Part shown: one piece after another, positions 41,806 through 50,259 of the stretch | Layout: every line of letters begins with the position of its first letter | Numbering within the stretch: the first letter of the stretch is position 1 | Origin: Actinomadura sp. WMMA1423 | Lineage (GTDB): Bacteria > Actinomycetota > Actinomycetes > Streptosporangiales > Streptosporangiaceae | DNA length: 64,000 nt | Direction of reading: 5' to 3' | Assembly (NCBI RefSeq): GCF_006547145.1 | Contig: NZ_CP041244.1 | Coordinates: 6,696,001 to 6,760,000, forward strand | Translations under genes and position numbers: made by a program | Notes under the pieces: generated by a model | Seen by the model: only the letters and a program-made list of their open reading frames with translations | Database searches by the model: none | Told to the model about the DNA's origin: nothing

Positions 41806-43139
41806 CGCTCTCTCCTCAGCAGCCGCCCGCTCGGGGGCAGGCCGTCGTCGACGGTGATCCCGCGCAGCCAGGTCTCGCGGACGACGCCGGTCAGCCGGCT
41901 GCCCGAGTACGCCGACACCGGGTGGCGGTGGTGAAGACGCGACACGTCCACACGGAACTCCTCGTCAGGCGCGAAACGCACCAGGTCAGCGTCGCCGCCC
42001 ACGATGATCCGGCCTTTTCTGGGCAGACCCGCGCGGCGGGCCGGCGCGCTCGCCGTCCAGCGGACCACGTCGGTCAGGGCGTGGCCGCGAGCGCGGGCGC
42101 CGGTCCACACCGCCGGCAGCCCCAGCTGGACGGATGCGATGCCGCCCCAGGCCGTCCCGAAGTCGCCGCCGCCGCGCAGCTTGAGCTCCGGCGTGCAGGG
42201 CGAGTGGTCGGAGACGATGAAATCGACGGTCCCGTCGGCGACGGCCCGCCAGAGTGCCTCCCGGTTCTCCGCCTCGCGGATGGGCGGGCAGCACTTGAAC
42301 TCCGTCGCGCCGTCGGGGACGTCCGCCGCCGCGAACGTGAGGTAGTGCGGGCAGGTCTCGACCGTCAGGTCCACCCCGCGGCGGCGGGCGTCGCGGATCA
42401 CGGGGACCGCGTCGGCCGCGCTCAGATGCACGATGTGCGCGCGGCCGCCGGTGGCCGCCGCCAGCCGGATGACGAGCTTGATCGCCGCGAGTTCGGCCGC
42501 CCGTGGTCGCGAGGCCAGGAAGCCGGCATAGCTCCTGCCTGCGAGGGCCGACTCGTCCAGAAGGCCGCCGTCCTCAGCGTGAACGATCATCAACGCGCCG
42601 GTGCGGGCGCACTCGTCCATCGCACGGGCGAACGGCCCCGGGTCGAGATGGCCGAACTCCGCCATGCCGGAGTCGACCAGGAAGCACTTGAATCCGAAGA
42701 CGCCCGCGGCGTGCAGGGGGGCGAGATCGGAGAGATTGCCCGGCACCGCGCCGCCCCAGAAGCCGACGTCGACATGCACCTGACCTGCCGCGGCCTCCCG
42801 CTTCAGGCGCAGGTTCTCGACCGTCGTCGTCGGCGGCACCGAGTTCAGGGGCATGTCGAGGACCGTGGTGACGCCGCCCGCCGCCGCCGCGCGCGTAGCG
42901 CTGGCGAAACCCTCCCACTCCGTGTGACCTGGCTCGTTGATGTGAACGTGCGTGTCGACCAGGCCTGGTAGCAGCACCTCGTCCTCGGCCAGCTCCACCG
43001 TGCGCGCGGCCGCCGGCGGCTCGTCGTACCGGGTCAGGGCCGCGATCGTCCCGCCGGCCACGCCGACCGAGACCGGCCGCTGCGTGCCGTCGACGATCAC
43101 GCGCCGCCCGCGGATCACGAGGTCGAGTTCAGCTGCCAC
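41802..43139 (-). CDS. allB: allantoinase
   Basis: 445 residues of the cyclic amidohydrolase family from a GTG start. The binuclear metal site is complete: His64 and His66 (DTHVHINEPG), the carbamylated Lys151 (GFKCF), His187 (VHAED), His238 (IVHLS) and Asp311 (SDHSP). It opens the hydantoin ring of allantoin to give allantoate. It overlaps the hydroxyisourate hydrolase by 11 bases, consistent with tight coupling. The neighbours make allantoinase much more likely than dihydropyrimidinase. Confidence 0.95.
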   Translation of the reverse strand: MAAELDLVIRGRRVIVDGTQRPVSVGVAGGTIAALTRYDEPPAAARTVELAEDEVLLPGLVDTHVHINEPGHTEWEGFASATRAAAAGGVTTVLDMPLNSVPPTTTVENLRLKREAAAGQVHVDVGFWGGAVPGNLSDLAPLHAAGVFGFKCFLVDSGMAEFGHLDPGPFARAMDECARTGALMIVHAEDGGLLDESALAGRSYAGFLASRPRAAELAAIKLVIRLAAATGGRAHIVHLSAADAVPVIRDARRRGVDLTVETCPHYLTFAAADVPDGATEFKCCPPIREAENREALWRAVADGTVDFIVSDHSPCTPELKLRGGGDFGTAWGGIASVQLGLPAVWTGARARGHALTDVVRWTASAPARRAGLPRKGRIIVGGDADLVRFAPDEEFRVDVSRLHHRHPVSAYSGSRLTGVVRETWLRGITVDDGLPPSGRLLRRER

Positions 43140-43440
43140 GGTAGGTCGCGTATCCGTAGGGGCTGAGCAGCAGCGGAACGTGGTGGTGCTCGCCCGCGGC
43201 GGTGACGGTGAAGACGACGATCACCTCGGGGTAGAAGCCGTCGACGTAGGCTCCGGTGTCGAAGCGCAGGACGTAGTCGCCGCGGGCCGGCGAGCCGGTG
43301 CCGAAAGCGGCGACGCGCCCGTGGGAGTCGGTGACGCCTTCGGCGATGTACCGTCCGTCGCGGGTCTCCAGCGTGACGCGGACCCCGGCCGCCGGCCGGC
43401 CGGCGGCCGTGTCCAGGACGTGGGTCGACAGCCCGCTCAT
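43129..43440 (-). CDS. uraH: 5-hydroxyisourate hydrolase (transthyretin-like)
   Basis: 103 residues, the usual length. It starts with the family motif LSTHVLDTAAGRPA and ends with the diagnostic tetrapeptide YRGS. Conserved active-site His and Arg positions are present (STHV, VTLETRDGR, HHHVPLLLSPYGY). It hydrolyses the product of urate oxidase to OHCU. It lies between the decarboxylase and allantoinase genes, overlapping both. Confidence 0.96.
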   Translation of the reverse strand: MSGLSTHVLDTAAGRPAAGVRVTLETRDGRYIAEGVTDSHGRVAAFGTGSPARGDYVLRFDTGAYVDGFYPEVIVVFTVTAAGEHHHVPLLLSPYGYATYRGS

Positions 43441-43883
43441 GAAAGCGCCGCCTCCAGCCGGAGGAGCGCGATCTGCCGGAGGCTCTCGACCGTCTCCGCC
43501 CGCTCGGTGGCGTCGTCGTTGCGGAGCCGTCTCTGGAGTTCGGAGAGGATCTCCTCCGCGTCCCGGCCGACGGCCCTGACGATGAACATCCGGTTGAAGC
43601 GCTCCTCGTAGGTCGCGTTGCCGAACGCCAGCCTCGCGGCGGTGCCGTCGGCCCTCAGATCGATGCCGGACTGCTCGACCCGTGACCATGCGCCGCCGCG
43701 CTCGCCGATCCGCGGATGACCGGAGAGAGCCTGGACCAGTTCCTCATCGGTGAGGTCACACGACGCCGCGGCCGCGGCGGCCAGTGCGCCGGCGACGTCC
43801 GCGTACGGATGCCCGGCGAGTACCTCGTCCGCCCAGCGGGGGACCGCGAGGCAGCTGAGCAGCAGTTCCCGGGTGACCTCCAT
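43437..43883 (-). CDS. uraD: 2-oxo-4-hydroxy-4-carboxy-5-ureidoimidazoline (OHCU) decarboxylase
   Basis: 148 residues of the all-helical UraD family. The catalytic region SGHPRIGE (His56, Glu61) and the FIVRAVGRDAEEIL segment are present. It converts OHCU to (S)-allantoin and follows urate oxidase and precedes the hydroxyisourate hydrolase gene. Starts and stops overlap on both sides. Confidence 0.95.
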   Translation of the reverse strand: MEVTRELLLSCLAVPRWADEVLAGHPYADVAGALAAAAAASCDLTDEELVQALSGHPRIGERGGAWSRVEQSGIDLRADGTAARLAFGNATYEERFNRMFIVRAVGRDAEEILSELQRRLRNDDATERAETVESLRQIALLRLEAALS

Positions 43884-44785
43884 CAGCAGAACCCGGGTTC
43901 GGCGAGCCAGGCGTCCCCGGCGGCGGGCGCGTCATCGCGGACGACCTGGGCCTCGATGAGTCCGTAGGGCCGGTCCGCGGCGACGAAGACCTCGCCGTCA
44001 TTGGTGAGTCCGTCCACCCGGAAGTCAGAGAAGTCGACAAGGAAATGATGCTTGTTCGGTGCGGAGAAGCGGACCTCCGCCAGGGCGTCCTGCGATTCGA
44101 GGAGCGCGGCGCCCATCATGTACAAGGTCTCCTGCAACGCCCGCGAATAGGTGCCTGCGAATGTCTCCAGGAGGGTATTGAGAGCTGCTGCGTACGAGCC
44201 GTTCCAGTCCGCGTCGGTGCCGGTGTGCCGCCATTTGGCCACGAGCGAGGTGGCGAGGATCCGGTCGTCGGCTTCGGGGAGCGTGGTGTACTCCTCTTTG
44301 AGGAAGCCCTTGAACTCCGAGCCTGTCGAGTTGAGGACGACCAGGTCCTCGACCCCGCTCAGCACCCGGGTGTCCCACTCGTCCCCGGAGCCGCTCCGCG
44401 TGACCGTGACCACGCAGGTGCGAATGCCGCCACCGCGGCGCACGAACGAGTGGTGACCGATGCGGTCCCAGGCGTACTCCTGAACGCGGACCCGCACCTG
44501 GCGCGCCGCCGGCGCCGCGTCGAGGAGACGCCTGCCGAGGGCGATCGCGTAGTCCTCGATCGAGTCCGTGCCGTGCGTCTTGGCGTAGGCGAACGCCGTG
44601 TTCTTCTGGCTGTCGGTCGGCAGGACCATCGACTGGTCGCCGATGGTGTGAGCCCGGTCGAAGTCGCCGCGCAATGTGGTCGACACATTGAGATCGCGGA
44701 TCTCGTGCACCGGGGTATCGCGGCAGATGCGGACGACGCGCGTCTCCGCCTTGCCGTACTGGTTCATTCCCAGCACAGTGGACAT
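43883..44785 (-). CDS. urate oxidase (uricase)
   Basis: 300 residues with the two T-fold domains of cofactor-free urate oxidase. The catalytic Lys12 and Thr57 are in NQYGKAETRVVRI and MVLPTDSQKNTAF. APNKHHFLVDFS in the second domain and the substrate-clamping region around KNT are also seen. It oxidises urate to 5-hydroxyisourate with O2. AGGAGA precedes ATG 44785. It is the second gene of the seven-gene operon, after the reductase. Confidence 0.96.
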   Translation of the reverse strand: MSTVLGMNQYGKAETRVVRICRDTPVHEIRDLNVSTTLRGDFDRAHTIGDQSMVLPTDSQKNTAFAYAKTHGTDSIEDYAIALGRRLLDAAPAARQVRVRVQEYAWDRIGHHSFVRRGGGIRTCVVTVTRSGSGDEWDTRVLSGVEDLVVLNSTGSEFKGFLKEEYTTLPEADDRILATSLVAKWRHTGTDADWNGSYAAALNTLLETFAGTYSRALQETLYMMGAALLESQDALAEVRFSAPNKHHFLVDFSDFRVDGLTNDGEVFVAADRPYGLIEAQVVRDDAPAAGDAWLAEPGFC

Positions 44786-44850
44786 GCTTTCTCCTATCAA
44801 TGGACGTGGGCGCCGTGCCGTCGAGGGCGGTCCGGGCCCGCCGGCCGGAC

Positions 44851-45897
44851 TCAGGCGTCGAGCACCAGACGCGGGGACGCGGCCCGCGAAACGCAGATCA
44901 ACATGTGGTCCGCACGCCGCTCGTCGCTCAGGAGCGAATCGCGGTGCTCCGGCACGCCCTCGAGAACCCGGGTCTCGCAGGTGCCGCAGATCCCCTCCCG
45001 GCACGAACCGAAGATCGGGGATCCGAGCTCCTCGGCGACGTCCAGGATCGACTCGTTCTCCGATACGGTCCGGGTCACGCCCATCTGGCGGAACTCGACT
45101 TCCACCGGCCCGTCCTGGAACGTGCCAGGGGCCGGCTGGACCGCGGTGAAGCGCTCCAGGTGCGGCGTGGGGAGGCCGAGCTCCCGGCACGTGGAGACGA
45201 CGGCGTCGAGCATCGGCGCGGGGCCGCAACTGTAGACGGCGGTGTTCGGCGTCGCCGCGCGGAGGATGGACCGCAGGTCGGGGAATCCGTGCTCGTCCTC
45301 GGCGGTGACATGCACGTTGCCGGGGTGGGCGGCCGCGAGGTCGGCGAGGAACGCCATCCGAGACCGCTTGCGTCCCGCGTAGTGGAGCCGCCACCGCGCG
45401 CCGGCCGCGGCGGCCGCGGCGACCATCGGCCTGATCGGTGTGATGCCGATGCCACCGGCGATGAACAGGTAGTCCCCGGCCACGGCGAACGGGAAGTTGT
45501 TGCGCGGTCCACGAGCCTGGAGGACGGCGCCGACCTCGAGATGCTCGTACAGATGGCGCGACCCTCCGCGACCGTGGAGGTCGCCGAGTACGGCCACCTG
45601 CCATTCCCGGTCGTCGGAGGGGGCGCCGCAGAGGGAGTACTGCCGGGTGACCGTACCGAGTGTCCGGGTCGGGAAGATCAGATCGATGTGCGATCCGGCG
45701 CTCCACCGGGGGAGCCGCCCGCCGTCCGCGCGGAGCAGCGTCACTCCCATGACGTCTTCGGCGAGCTCGGTCCGCTCTGCGACGACGACGTCATGGACGG
45801 CGGCCGGGTCGGGGCCTGATCCCGTGATCTCCGGGTCCGGGGCCTCCGTTGCTCCTGAGGTGGCACTTCTGGTCGCGCTGATCTGGTCGGCCTGCAC
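44851..45897 (-). CDS. PDR/VanB-type flavin and [2Fe-2S] reductase, probable partner of the Rieske oxygenase
   Basis: 348 residues from GTG 45897, which has GAGGAG upstream; longer in-frame starts exist but cover the promoter. Domains in order are an FMN/FAD-binding barrel (RQYSLCGAP), an NAD-binding fold (AGGIGITPI, SCGPAPML) and a plant-type ferredoxin with Cys299, Cys304, Cys307 and Cys335. Such proteins pass electrons from NAD(P)H to a Rieske oxygenase. The only free-standing Rieske oxygenase nearby is at 47686. HpxE of Klebsiella is the comparable enzyme in a purine cluster (established knowledge). Confidence 0.9.
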   Translation of the reverse strand: MQADQISATRSATSGATEAPDPEITGSGPDPAAVHDVVVAERTELAEDVMGVTLLRADGGRLPRWSAGSHIDLIFPTRTLGTVTRQYSLCGAPSDDREWQVAVLGDLHGRGGSRHLYEHLEVGAVLQARGPRNNFPFAVAGDYLFIAGGIGITPIRPMVAAAAAAGARWRLHYAGRKRSRMAFLADLAAAHPGNVHVTAEDEHGFPDLRSILRAATPNTAVYSCGPAPMLDAVVSTCRELGLPTPHLERFTAVQPAPGTFQDGPVEVEFRQMGVTRTVSENESILDVAEELGSPIFGSCREGICGTCETRVLEGVPEHRDSLLSDERRADHMLICVSRAASPRLVLDA

Positions 45898-46031
45898 GGG
45901 ACACAACTCCTCGAGCCCCTTCCCGCCTGGCGCCCGCTGGTTCGTGGTGACCCGGGTCGGCGCACGGCGACCGATCGGGACCGCGAAAGAGTCCTCTGCC
46001 GCCCTCCGGCTGCGCACGGGGCTGTCGCTCG

Positions 46032-46061
46032 ATATTAGTTCGTACCTTTACTATTTGGCAA
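46032..46061 (-). promoter_or_regulatory. promoter and operator of the uricase operon
   Basis: On the minus strand, TTGCCA (46061-46056) and TAATAT (46037-46032) are separated by 18 bases, a good vegetative-type promoter. The spacer contains TAAAGGTACGAACT (46050-46037). A 13-of-14 match, TAAAGGTACGTACT, lies at 50219-50232. The second MarR protein (47121) is the likely binder. The promoter overlaps the last codons of the nucleoside hydrolase. Confidence 0.6.
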
Positions 46062-47042
46062 TGGGGAGGTGACGAACGATCGGAACGCCGCGCGGAACCG
46101 GTCGACGTCCGCGTCGAGCCCGACCTGGACGGCCGCCCCCTCGCCGGCGGCGTTGCCGTCCCCGGCCGGCGCCGCTCCGTGCGCGCGCCGGGCGAGAGGC
46201 CGCAGGTCGGCGACCGTCGTCCCCCAGGCGGCGCCTCCGCCCGTGTCGACCTGGACGTCGAGGATCTCGGCGTCGACGAACGTGGGGTCCGCGCAGACCA
46301 TGGCCGCGAAGAGGTCGTGGCAGGGAGTCTCGCCCGGAACGCAGAGCATGCCGGCGTGACGGCCGTAGTACGCCAGGCGGCCGGCCAGGAACTTCGCCGC
46401 GGGTGTCCGGCTCCCGGCGAGGTCGTCGAACTCGCGCCCGGTCAGCGTGGCCCGGTGCGTCACGTCCAGTCCCACCATGCGGGGCGGGGTCCCCCAGGGT
46501 GCGCGGAGTACGACGTCGGCCGCGTACGGATCGTGCGCGATGTTCGCCTCCGCGGTCGGCCGCGCGTTGCCGCCCGCGCGCGCACTGCCGCCCATGAAGG
46601 TGAGGGACGCGCCCCCGGCGCGGAGTGCGCCGCTGGTGATACCGGCGGCGAGGTTGGTCATCGGGCCGAGGGCGAGCACCGACGTACCCGCCTCGCACAG
46701 TTCGGCGAACGCGTCGAGGGCCGACTTTCCGGCCTCCGGTGCGTGGACCGGTGGCGTCCGTTCGAGATCCGCGAGCCCGTCGTGACCGTGGATCATCACC
46801 GGCCGCCGTGTCGGCGGCGCGGGGGCGGTCTGGTCGAGTCCCGGGTACACGGGGACGTGTGCGGCGCCGGCGGCCTCGAGGATGAACCGCAGGTTGATGG
46901 CGGCCTGAGCGACCGGCACGCTTCCGCCGACGGCGGTGACGGCGACCAGGTCGACGTCCGGGTTGCGGCACAACCACCAGAGGGCGGTGGCGTCGTCGAT
47001 GCCACCGTCGCTGTCTACAATCAGTCTCACGGAGGTTCTCAT
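46035..47042 (-). CDS. inosine-uridine-type nucleoside hydrolase
   Basis: 335 residues. The calcium-binding Asp cluster that marks the family is at Asp10, Asp12, Asp16 and Asp17 (IVDSDGGIDDA), and a CHDLFAA segment sits in the second half. LALGPMTNLAAGI and NIAHDPYAADVVL are further family segments. It cleaves ribonucleosides into base and ribose, feeding the deaminase and ribokinase encoded nearby. Start is not fully fixed: ATG 47042 or GTG 47030 both fit. It diverges from the second MarR gene. Confidence 0.92.
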   Translation of the reverse strand: MRTSVRLIVDSDGGIDDATALWWLCRNPDVDLVAVTAVGGSVPVAQAAINLRFILEAAGAAHVPVYPGLDQTAPAPPTRRPVMIHGHDGLADLERTPPVHAPEAGKSALDAFAELCEAGTSVLALGPMTNLAAGITSGALRAGGASLTFMGGSARAGGNARPTAEANIAHDPYAADVVLRAPWGTPPRMVGLDVTHRATLTGREFDDLAGSRTPAAKFLAGRLAYYGRHAGMLCVPGETPCHDLFAAMVCADPTFVDAEILDVQVDTGGGAAWGTTVADLRPLARRAHGAAPAGDGNAAGEGAAVQVGLDADVDRFRAAFRSFVTSPLPNSKGTN

Positions 47043-47120
47043 TCACTGTTCATGCCGGATCGGGGTCCGGTCCGCGGATTATGGGTCCGCGTTTCTCGTC
47101 CTTGTCGGAAAGGCTTTGCC

Positions 47121-47648
47121 GTGGCGCTGAGCGAGCGGATGCAACACGAGATCGCAGCTCTTGAGGCGCTTCCGATGGATCAGGTCGAAGAAGCGCTCCG
47201 CCAGCACTCGGCCGGCACCACTCCGGGCTTTCTGCTGAGGCACGCGGCGTTGCGCTGGCAGCGTCAGGTGGCCGCCGCCCTGGCCGGTATGTCGTTGACG
47301 CACGTGCAGTTCCTCGTGCTGAGCAGTGCGTGGTGGCTGGGCCGCGAAGGCGACGCGCCCAACCAGCGGGCGATCGCCGCCCATGCGGGCCTGGAGCCGG
47401 TCATGACGTCCCAGGTCCTCAAGGTCCTCGAACGCGACGGCCATATCAGCCGCGATCGGGACGTTCGCGACGCAAGGGCCGTCAGGGTCCGGGTGACGGA
47501 GAGCGGGGAGGACCTGGCCCGGCGAAGTGTCGTGATCCTCGACAAGCTCGCCGAGGAGTTCTTCGCCGACGCCATGGCCAGGGAGGGCTTTCTGGACGCG
47601 ATCCGAGCGCTGGCCGGCCGGGACCTGACGGGCGACGAGGTGGAGTAG
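47121..47648 (+). CDS. MarR-family transcriptional regulator (second of two paralogs)
   Basis: 175 residues from GTG 47121 with GGAAAGG upstream. Winged-helix domain: LTHVQFLVLSSAWWLGREG, NQRAIAAHAGLEPVMTSQVLKVL and the wing RDRDVRDARAVRVRVT. It resembles the first MarR at 35241 over its whole core. It sits centrally in the purine genes, between nucleoside hydrolase and Rieske oxygenase, and so is the likely regulator of the TAAAGGTACGNACT promoters. MarR proteins of purine pathways (for example HucR, PecS) respond to urate; whether this one does is unknown. Confidence 0.9.
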   Translation: MALSERMQHEIAALEALPMDQVEEALRQHSAGTTPGFLLRHAALRWQRQVAAALAGMSLTHVQFLVLSSAWWLGREGDAPNQRAIAAHAGLEPVMTSQVLKVLERDGHISRDRDVRDARAVRVRVTESGEDLARRSVVILDKLAEEFFADAMAREGFLDAIRALAGRDLTGDEVE

Positions 47649-47685
47649 CACCCTGCCGCCGGCGCCGGTCTCGGCCGTGCGCGGC

Positions 47686-48750
47686 TCAGCCCTGCCGCTG
47701 GACCGAGGCGCGGGCCGCCTCCACGAACGGCCGCGACCAGGTCCGGTCGGGCGGGACCAGGGTGCTCTCCTGGGCGAGCCCGGCCAGGATGCGCCGGTAC
47801 TCCACCGTCATCCGGTCGGTCCGCGTGTGCATCTCGGTCTTGATCTCCAGCGGGAACTCGGGCCGGATCTGCTCCAGCAGCTCCTTGTCCTCGCTCTGGA
47901 TGCGCCGGTCGAGGGCGATGATCTCCTGCCTCCTCCCCTCGTCCGGGTCGTCGTTGCGGGCGATGAACTGGCAGAAGAGGGTGTGCTCGTCGTCGACCGG
48001 CGTGGCCGTCTTGAACAGGACGTGCCGGAGGCCGTTCTCGTACTCCATGACGTCCTTGAAGACGAATGGCTGCACGAGCTGCGAGTTGGTCGTCCGGGTC
48101 GTGAAGTCGCCGGTCAGGCCCGTGTTGCGCCGCTGCTCGGGCGTGAGCCGCGAGATATAGGAGACCCGCGAGCGCAGCTTGTCGCCGTCGCGCTCGACCT
48201 GCATGTTGTTCATCCGGGGATTGGCCGACGATCCGATCGTGTTGCGGTGCGTCCAGGCCAGGTGGGACACGTCGAGCGCGTTGTCGATCACGCGCGGGGC
48301 GGACGCCTTCCAGACCTCCATCAGTTCGTGGATCAGCGTGAACTCGGGGTCGAGGGCCTCCTCCAGCACCGGGATCCCGGCGCGGGGCATTCCGGGGCAG
48401 AGCCAGATCAGGCCGTACTTCTCCTCGACGAGGGCGGACAGGGCGCGGGCCCGCGGGGGGATCGGTTGCTCGGGGTCGTTCTGCGGGATCCGCTCACACG
48501 CCCCCGAGGTGCCGAACGCCCAGCCGTGGTACCCGCAGACGAGCGCGCCGTCCTCGACCCAGCCCTGGCTGAGCCGGGATCCGCGGTGGGGGCACTCGTC
48601 CACGGCCGCGCCGATGACGTCGTCTCTGCCGCGCCAAAGGACATAGTCCTCGCCGAGGACGCGAGCGCGCCGGGGCACATCGGAGATCTCCTGCGCGTAG
48701 GCGACGGGATACCAGTATTCGGTGAATGCCGGGACCTGACTGACGAGCAT
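47686..48750 (-). CDS. Rieske non-heme iron oxygenase, possible purine hydroxylase (HpxD-like)
   Basis: 354 residues. The Rieske cluster ligands are Cys53, His55, Cys72 and His75 (CPHRGSRLS and CGYHGW). The mononuclear iron site follows the D-N-x2-D-x2-H-x4-H pattern at residues 156-168 (DNALDVSHLAWTH). There is no beta subunit gene, so it is a homo-oligomeric oxygenase of the type found in caffeine N-demethylases and in HpxD of Klebsiella, which with HpxE oxidises hypoxanthine. The reductase encoded at 44851 would supply electrons. Purine hydroxylation is the preferred role here, N-demethylation of methylated purines the main alternative. Confidence 0.85.
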   Translation of the reverse strand: MLVSQVPAFTEYWYPVAYAQEISDVPRRARVLGEDYVLWRGRDDVIGAAVDECPHRGSRLSQGWVEDGALVCGYHGWAFGTSGACERIPQNDPEQPIPPRARALSALVEEKYGLIWLCPGMPRAGIPVLEEALDPEFTLIHELMEVWKASAPRVIDNALDVSHLAWTHRNTIGSSANPRMNNMQVERDGDKLRSRVSYISRLTPEQRRNTGLTGDFTTRTTNSQLVQPFVFKDVMEYENGLRHVLFKTATPVDDEHTLFCQFIARNDDPDEGRRQEIIALDRRIQSEDKELLEQIRPEFPLEIKTEMHTRTDRMTVEYRRILAGLAQESTLVPPDRTWSRPFVEAARASVQRQG

Positions 48751-48850
48751 TGTCGTTTCCTTTCGAAGTGGGGGTGAAAGGCGCGCTGGGGCGGCGCCTG
48801 TTTGCGAGGTTTCGCGGACGATGCCGATTTCCTTCTCCGGACATCGGTGG

Positions 48851-50188
48851 TCATGCCGCTGCTCCGTGGGCCTTGAGCAACTGCGCCCGTGCGGCGAGAG
48901 CCTCGGCCTGGATCCGGCTTCTGGAACCGTGGACCAGCTCGCCGCGGCTGACGACGAGCCGGCCGTCGACGAGCACCGAGTCCACTCGGCGGTCGGAGCC
49001 GCCGAAGACGAGATGGACGGCCGCTCGCGCGAACTCCGCGGGGTCGGCGGGATCGGCGGACTCCGGGGTGGCGGCGACGACCACGTCGGCGAGCCGGCCG
49101 GCGGCCAGCGTGCCGACCTGATCGCGCAGGCCGAGGGCCCGGGCGCCGCCTGCCGTGCCCATCTGGAGGGCCCGGGCAGCGGAGATCACGCCGGCCCCGC
49201 GGCGTGGGCGGTGCACGAGCGCCGCCATCCGGAGCTCTTCGAACCCGTCCAGGCTGTTGTTGCAGGCGGCCCCGTCAGTGCCGATCGACACGTTGACGCC
49301 CTCTTGGAGCATCTCGGGAACCGGCGCGATCCCGGAACCGAGCTTGAGATTCGCCGAAGGGCAGTGCGCCGCACTCGCGCCGGTGGAGGCCATCAGCTCG
49401 CGCTCCGCCCTGGACAGCCACACGCAGTGTGCGAGCACCGACCTCGGACCCAGGGCGCCGAGGTCGTGCAGGTAGTGGACGTCTCGCGCGGCGTTGGCGT
49501 CGGCGACGCGACGCGCCTGGCCCTGGTTCTCGTTGACATGGGTGTGGACGACGAGGTCCAGCCGGCGGGAGAGGTCGAGTGCCCGGCTCCATAGTTCGCG
49601 TGTGGCGGCGGAGGGAGCGCGAGGTGCGACCGTTGCGTGGAGCCTGCCGTCCGCCGCACCGTGCCATTTCGCGACCAGGCCCTCAAGGTCGCGCCAGGCG
49701 GCCGCGGTCTCCTCGCCCCACAGAGCGGTCCCGGGTTCCCGGCGATCCATCAGCGCCTTGCCGATGAACGCGCGGGCCCCCAGGTCGGCTGCGGCCTCGA
49801 ACGCGGCGTCGGTGTGCGACGCCGTTTCCATCGTGTTGACGGTGGTGGTGCCCGACAGGAGCAGCTGGGCGACGCCCCATCGCGCGGACGCCGCGGTGGT
49901 CTCCGCCGTGTGGAGTCGCTCAAGCGGCCAGATCCATTGGTCGAGCCACGCCATGACGTCGAGATCCTCGGCCAGGCCGCGGAACAACGTCTGACACAGG
50001 TGGACGTGGGTCTGGACGAGGCCGGGGGTGACCCAGCAGCCCGTCGCGTCCACCTCGGCGTCGCCTCCTCGCGAGGCCACGGTGCCGATCTCGGCGATGT
50101 GGCGCCCCTCGATGGCGACGTCGGCTCGGAGCGTGCCCGCGAGCCCGTTCGTGACCACGGTCCCGTTGCGAATGACAGTCCTGCCCAC
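48851..50188 (-). CDS. purine-type aminohydrolase (MTA/SAH/guanine deaminase-like amidohydrolase)
   Basis: 445 residues from GTG 50188 with GGGG upstream; a TTG four codons earlier is less likely. The metal site includes His61/His63 (HVHLCQTLFRG), later HTHVNEN, LAHCVWLS and IGTDGAACNNSLDGFEE. This pattern is that of 5'-deoxyadenosine/MTA/SAH deaminases and their relatives that deaminate adenine- or guanine-type rings. In this setting deamination of a purine base or nucleoside is likely. The exact substrate cannot be fixed. It is followed on the same strand by the Rieske oxygenase, so both are probably one transcript. Confidence 0.88.
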   Translation of the reverse strand: MGRTVIRNGTVVTNGLAGTLRADVAIEGRHIAEIGTVASRGGDAEVDATGCWVTPGLVQTHVHLCQTLFRGLAEDLDVMAWLDQWIWPLERLHTAETTAASARWGVAQLLLSGTTTVNTMETASHTDAAFEAAADLGARAFIGKALMDRREPGTALWGEETAAAWRDLEGLVAKWHGAADGRLHATVAPRAPSAATRELWSRALDLSRRLDLVVHTHVNENQGQARRVADANAARDVHYLHDLGALGPRSVLAHCVWLSRAERELMASTGASAAHCPSANLKLGSGIAPVPEMLQEGVNVSIGTDGAACNNSLDGFEELRMAALVHRPRRGAGVISAARALQMGTAGGARALGLRDQVGTLAAGRLADVVVAATPESADPADPAEFARAAVHLVFGGSDRRVDSVLVDGRLVVSRGELVHGSRSRIQAEALAARAQLLKAHGAAA

Positions 50189-50203
50189 GGCCCACCCCAA
50201 TCG

Positions 50204-50234
50204 TTACGGTATGCATAATAAAGGTACGTACTAT
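50204..50234. promoter_or_regulatory. divergent promoter and shared operator for amidohydrolase and ribokinase
   Basis: The motif TAAAGGTACGTACT (50219-50232) lies between the start codons of the two divergent genes. A plus promoter is suggested by TTACGG (50204-50209) and TACTAT (50229-50234), spacer 19. A minus promoter is suggested by TATTAT (50220-50215) with TAGACC 17 bases upstream on that strand. One bound regulator would cover both -10 boxes. The core matches the uricase promoter at 46037-46050. Confidence 0.6.
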
Positions 50235-50259
50235 CTCGGTCTACCCCCTGGAGGCCCCC

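Noticed and set aside
41802..43139. Dihydropyrimidinase or hydantoinase for the allantoinase gene
   Set aside because: The gene lies between HIU hydrolase and ureidoglycine aminohydrolase, which fits allantoinase far better.
47069..47091. GGTCCGCG direct repeat between nucleoside hydrolase and the second MarR gene as operator
   Set aside because: Short, GC-rich and not found at the other island promoters; chance occurrence cannot be excluded.
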